Shown piece by piece: positions 62,465-64,000 of a stretch of 64,000 nt of DNA. The notes under the pieces are model-generated. The model saw nothing but the letters and a program-made list of their open reading frames with translations, made no database searches and was not told the DNA's origin. Numbering within the stretch: position 1 is the stretch's first letter; each line of letters begins with the position of its first letter. The stretch is from Treponema pectinovorum (GTDB lineage: Bacteria; Spirochaetota; Spirochaetia; Treponematales; Treponemataceae), in assembly GCF_900497595.1 (NCBI RefSeq), contig NZ_UFQO01000005.1, forward strand, positions 1 to 64,000. Direction: 5' to 3'. The position numbers and the translations under genes are program-made.

Positions 62465-62523
62465 TTTGAACCTCAATCAATTCTAGCAAGATTAAACTAT
62501 GCTGGAGCGATAGTAGATGCTGA

Positions 62524-64000
62524 TCATAAAATTATATTTCCTCCAATAAAGAGATGGAATTTAGCTATTATGGGGTCTGTAAAATCATCTGAATTAAAAT
62601 CAGTAAAATATAAAATTATGCCGTATGAGTTTTTTTCATTAGGATGTATTGAAGAACCCATTATCCAACCAAAACTAGATATATTAAGTTGGTTTACAGG
62701 ATTTGTGTTATAAGGTTTTCCAGTATAATAGACATAATCATAGCCATCTTCATTGGTTTTTCTAGAATCACTTATATACTCGCGAATTACAAATGGAGCA
62801 TTAGCCCAGTCAGACATATTTTGTTCGCCTCGAACTGCATAAAGGAAATTTGGAGGTAACCATAAAATATATCTACCTTTATCAATTCTTATTAATTTAT
62901 ATCCTTTTAATTTGGAGCGTGAATCTAAAACCAAAGTATTATTTACATAGGAAAAGTTAAAAACACCGCAATAATAAAAATTTCCTCCTTGCGACAAAGC
63001 TCCTTTGAAAATTGCTTTTTGACCAAACAAGGCTTTTCCATCTACATTCAATTCTCCCCCTATATGCACCTTGCTCATAAATTCAGCATTTCCTTGAGTG
63101 TCTACACCAAACCCCTGCGCAGCATTGAACAATAAATCTCTCTTTCCATCGTTACTAAGTCTAAAAGCTTCTTTTCCGTTCGCATCTAAAAAATTGCTTG
63201 ATTTTATGATTCCTCCGTTCATTATCGTAAGCACTTTACTAAATAGATTTTTGATCATTGCATTCTGAACAATAGACAGACCTGGAATTGTGTATCCAAG
63301 CGAGCCTAAATTAAATAAATCGCTTTGACATGAATCTAGGTATTTTGAGGTTCCGCTTGCTCCTAAGTTCAAAGAAATCCATTCATTGTTTTTCGCAATT
63401 ACTATAGAGCCTGCTAGGTTTTCAATATTTATTGAAATAAACCAATCGCCATTTTTTATATCAGAAAATTTTTCGCTAACAGAAGACATTTTCCCTTCGT
63501 CATTAAAAAAGTATCGTTCAATTTCTGAATTGCTAAGTATTTTTCCGAAGCCCAAATATTTTGGTGCATATAAGGAAACAGAGTTGTTTGCCTGCTCAAG
63601 AGTTTCATCTGTTTTTAAATTTGTATAAGAATTTGCTTGTTCTATCGCTTCATCTTTTTTTGAGTTAAGATGATTTTCAAGACCTCCTGAGACTTCTCCC
63701 CCAATTTTTAGTAAGTCTTCTAATGCAATTACATAGCGGAAGTTCGTCCTATCTTCGACAATTGTCCATCCATTTTTTGTTAGAACATAAATAAATCCTT
63801 TTTTATAATTTATTTCTTTAACAGAAAGTACAGCTTTAGCATTATCGATTAACACTCCCTTATTGGTTTTTAGACCTGCCGGATGAGTAAAATTATCAAA
63901 AGCAAGAAAGAATCCCCCTATTGAAGGATTAGAAGGAAAGCTTTGATAATACATTCCGTAATATTCTGCTCCATCATCTCCTTTTGCACCTGCGCTACCT
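62524..64000 (-). CDS. phage tail fibre-like protein (partial, runs off the right edge)
   Basis: At least 491 residues; the frame continues past 64000, where the codons before the ATG at 63954 read GSAGAKGDDGAEYYG, a collagen-like Gly-X-Y tract, so that internal ATG is not the true start. Further on are LTKNGWTIVEDRTNFRYVIALEDLL, an alpha-helical AIEQANSYTNLKTDETLEQAN repeat and a Trp/Tyr-rich beta C-terminus (GWIMGSSIHPNEKNSYG). Collagen-like spacers and modular ends are common in phage side fibres. It precedes the other fibre gene by 59 nt. Confidence 0.65.
   Translation of the reverse strand, partial: GSAGAKGDDGAEYYGMYYQSFPSNPSIGGFFLAFDNFTHPAGLKTNKGVLIDNAKAVLSVKEINYKKGFIYVLTKNGWTIVEDRTNFRYVIALEDLLKIGGEVSGGLENHLNSKKDEAIEQANSYTNLKTDETLEQANNSVSLYAPKYLGFGKILSNSEIERYFFNDEGKMSSVSEKFSDIKNGDWFISINIENLAGSIVIAKNNEWISLNLGASGTSKYLDSCQSDLFNLGSLGYTIPGLSIVQNAMIKNLFSKVLTIMNGGIIKSSNFLDANGKEAFRLSNDGKRDLLFNAAQGFGVDTQGNAEFMSKVHIGGELNVDGKALFGQKAIFKGALSQGGNFYYCGVFNFSYVNNTLVLDSRSKLKGYKLIRIDKGRYILWLPPNFLYAVRGEQNMSDWANAPFVIREYISDSRKTNEDGYDYVYYTGKPYNTNPVNQLNISSFGWIMGSSIHPNEKNSYGIILYFTDFNSDDFTDPIIAKFHLFIGGNIIL

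Noticed and set aside
62414-62713. Plus-strand frame across the junction of the two tail-fibre genes
   Set aside because: Antisense to two well-supported genes and without its own start signals.
61187-64000. Diversity-generating retroelement (variable repeat in a tail fibre, as in T. denticola TvpA)
   Set aside because: No reverse transcriptase or template repeat is seen in the window; it cannot be excluded beyond the right edge.

Overview
The window reads as chromosomal DNA of a spirochaete, most probably a Treponema of the gut or rumen type. The genes are AT-rich. The outer-membrane block tamB-bamA-skp-mutS and the cluster cheW - DegT-like - nadK - recN have the order I remember from Treponema pallidum (memory, not a search). 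A PUR-domain protein (BpuR/DUF3276 type), many lipoproteins with a lipobox Cys, and beta-helix and ankyrin surface proteins fit this. I found no rRNA, tRNA or CRISPR array.

Layout. 1-5.9 kb: beta-helix lipoprotein, exonuclease III, a GT2 glycosyltransferase. 5.9-11.1 kb: SulP transporter with an ankyrin-like partner, a 58-aa protein, an ATP-grasp ligase. 11.2-14.5 kb: acetolactate synthase large subunit and argininosuccinate lyase. 14.5-16.9 kb: polar amino-acid ABC importer (binding lipoprotein, permease, ATPase). 16.9-23.9 kb: peptide ABC importer (binding lipoprotein, acyltransferase, permease, a permease-ATPase fusion, second ATPase). 24-33.8 kb: TrpR-type regulator, 936-aa ankyrin lipoprotein, BAX-inhibitor-like protein, RsmI-like methyltransferase, TIM-barrel isomerase, diguanylate cyclase, DUF763 protein, low-Mr phosphatase, lipoprotein. 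33.8-42.8 kb: omptin-like protease, phosphoribosyltransferase, secreted protein, RNase HII, PUR protein, cysteine desulfurase, AroB, a secreted hypothetical, thymidylate kinase. 42.9-53 kb: TamB, BamA, Skp, MutS. 53-61 kb: ComF, GltD-like oxidoreductase, CheW, DegT-like protein, NadK, RecN, two conserved hypotheticals, the second cut short inside an HD domain. 61.2-64 kb: two minus-strand phage tail-fibre genes, probably the left end of a prophage running off the window.

Two genome-wide signals stand out. (1) At least 14 genes have a sigma70-type -10 hexamer only 6-9 nt before the start codon, with no Shine-Dalgarno sequence, which predicts leaderless or nearly leaderless mRNAs; other genes in the window have clear AGGAG-type sites. 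(2) GC-rich structured repeats are scattered between genes, and copies also lie in frame inside two proteins: one adds an Ala-rich segment to the glycosyltransferase, and another forms the linker that fuses an OppC/DppC permease to its OppD/DppD ATPase. This resembles the way Rickettsia palindromic elements enter reading frames.

Other points: an omptin-like protease with both catalytic pairs, a DegT-fold protein without the PLP lysine, a thymidylate kinase without the P-loop lysine, an orphan TrpR, and a truncated HD-domain gene at the phage border.
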